Positions 5,765 to 5,808 of a DNA stretch of 5,808 nt are shown here, one piece after another. The DNA is from Treponema sp. (GTDB taxonomy: Bacteria; Spirochaetota; Spirochaetia; Treponematales; Breznakiellaceae), in contig JAISND010000251.1 in the NCBI GenBank assembly GCA_031276615.1, positions 1 to 5,808 of the forward strand, given 5' to 3'. The translations under genes were made by a program, and so were the position numbers. Position 1 is the stretch's first letter. Each line of letters starts with the position of its first letter. The notes under the pieces are model-generated. The model was not told the DNA's origin. It saw only the letters and a program-made list of their open reading frames with translations, and searched no databases.

Positions 5765-5808
5765 TCGCGGGCTGGCGCCATAGGTGATCTCAAAACAAAA
5801 GGCTGTAT
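5765..5808. other. Right-end intergenic remainder, nothing assignable
   Basis: The last 44 bases hold no start with a ribosome binding site and no clear structure beyond a short GC-rich run (CGCGGGCTGGCGCC, about 5766-5779). The next gene to the right lies outside the window. Confidence 0.4.

Noticed and set aside
5452..5787. Plus-strand open frame of 111 codons at the right end
   Set aside because: It reads straight through the nested palindrome and both repeat copies, so its sequence is explained by those repeats. No ribosome binding site or domain is seen.

Overview
The window looks like a chromosomal segment of a spirochaete, most likely a Treponema or a close relative. The basis is protein resemblance recalled from memory: the style of the SMC head, and a CHASE2 protein with a DLSYLDxSPVxVD stretch. 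The DNA is GC-rich by eye, and all three credible genes lie on the minus strand, so they read from right to left. I see no tRNA, rRNA, CRISPR array, transposase gene or phage gene.

Layout in transcription order. Positions 5808-5214 are about 595 bp without a credible gene. They hold two related copies of an AAACAGGG...CCCTGTTTTTCCCC repeat (5623-5764), a large nested inverted repeat (5428-5612), a possible promoter (5370-5399) and two hairpins of one family (5340-5363 and 5278-5311). Next comes smc (5213-2253, TTG start), a chromosome-organising SMC ATPase with complete head motifs. It is about 200 residues shorter than usual and has no recognisable hinge domain. After 136 bp comes a Na+/phosphate cotransporter-type membrane protein with a C-terminal PhoU-like domain (2116-440; the start is uncertain). 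A 65-bp gap contains a perfect 12-bp hairpin related to those upstream of smc. Last is the first 124 codons of a CHASE2-domain membrane sensor protein (374-1), which runs off the left edge.

The three genes do not form an obvious pathway: chromosome segregation, phosphate or anion transport, and extracytoplasmic sensing. Same-strand order and short gaps would allow partial co-transcription, but the hairpin between the transporter and the CHASE2 gene may separate them. The main points of interest are the hinge-less SMC and the structured, repeat-rich DNA in front of it.
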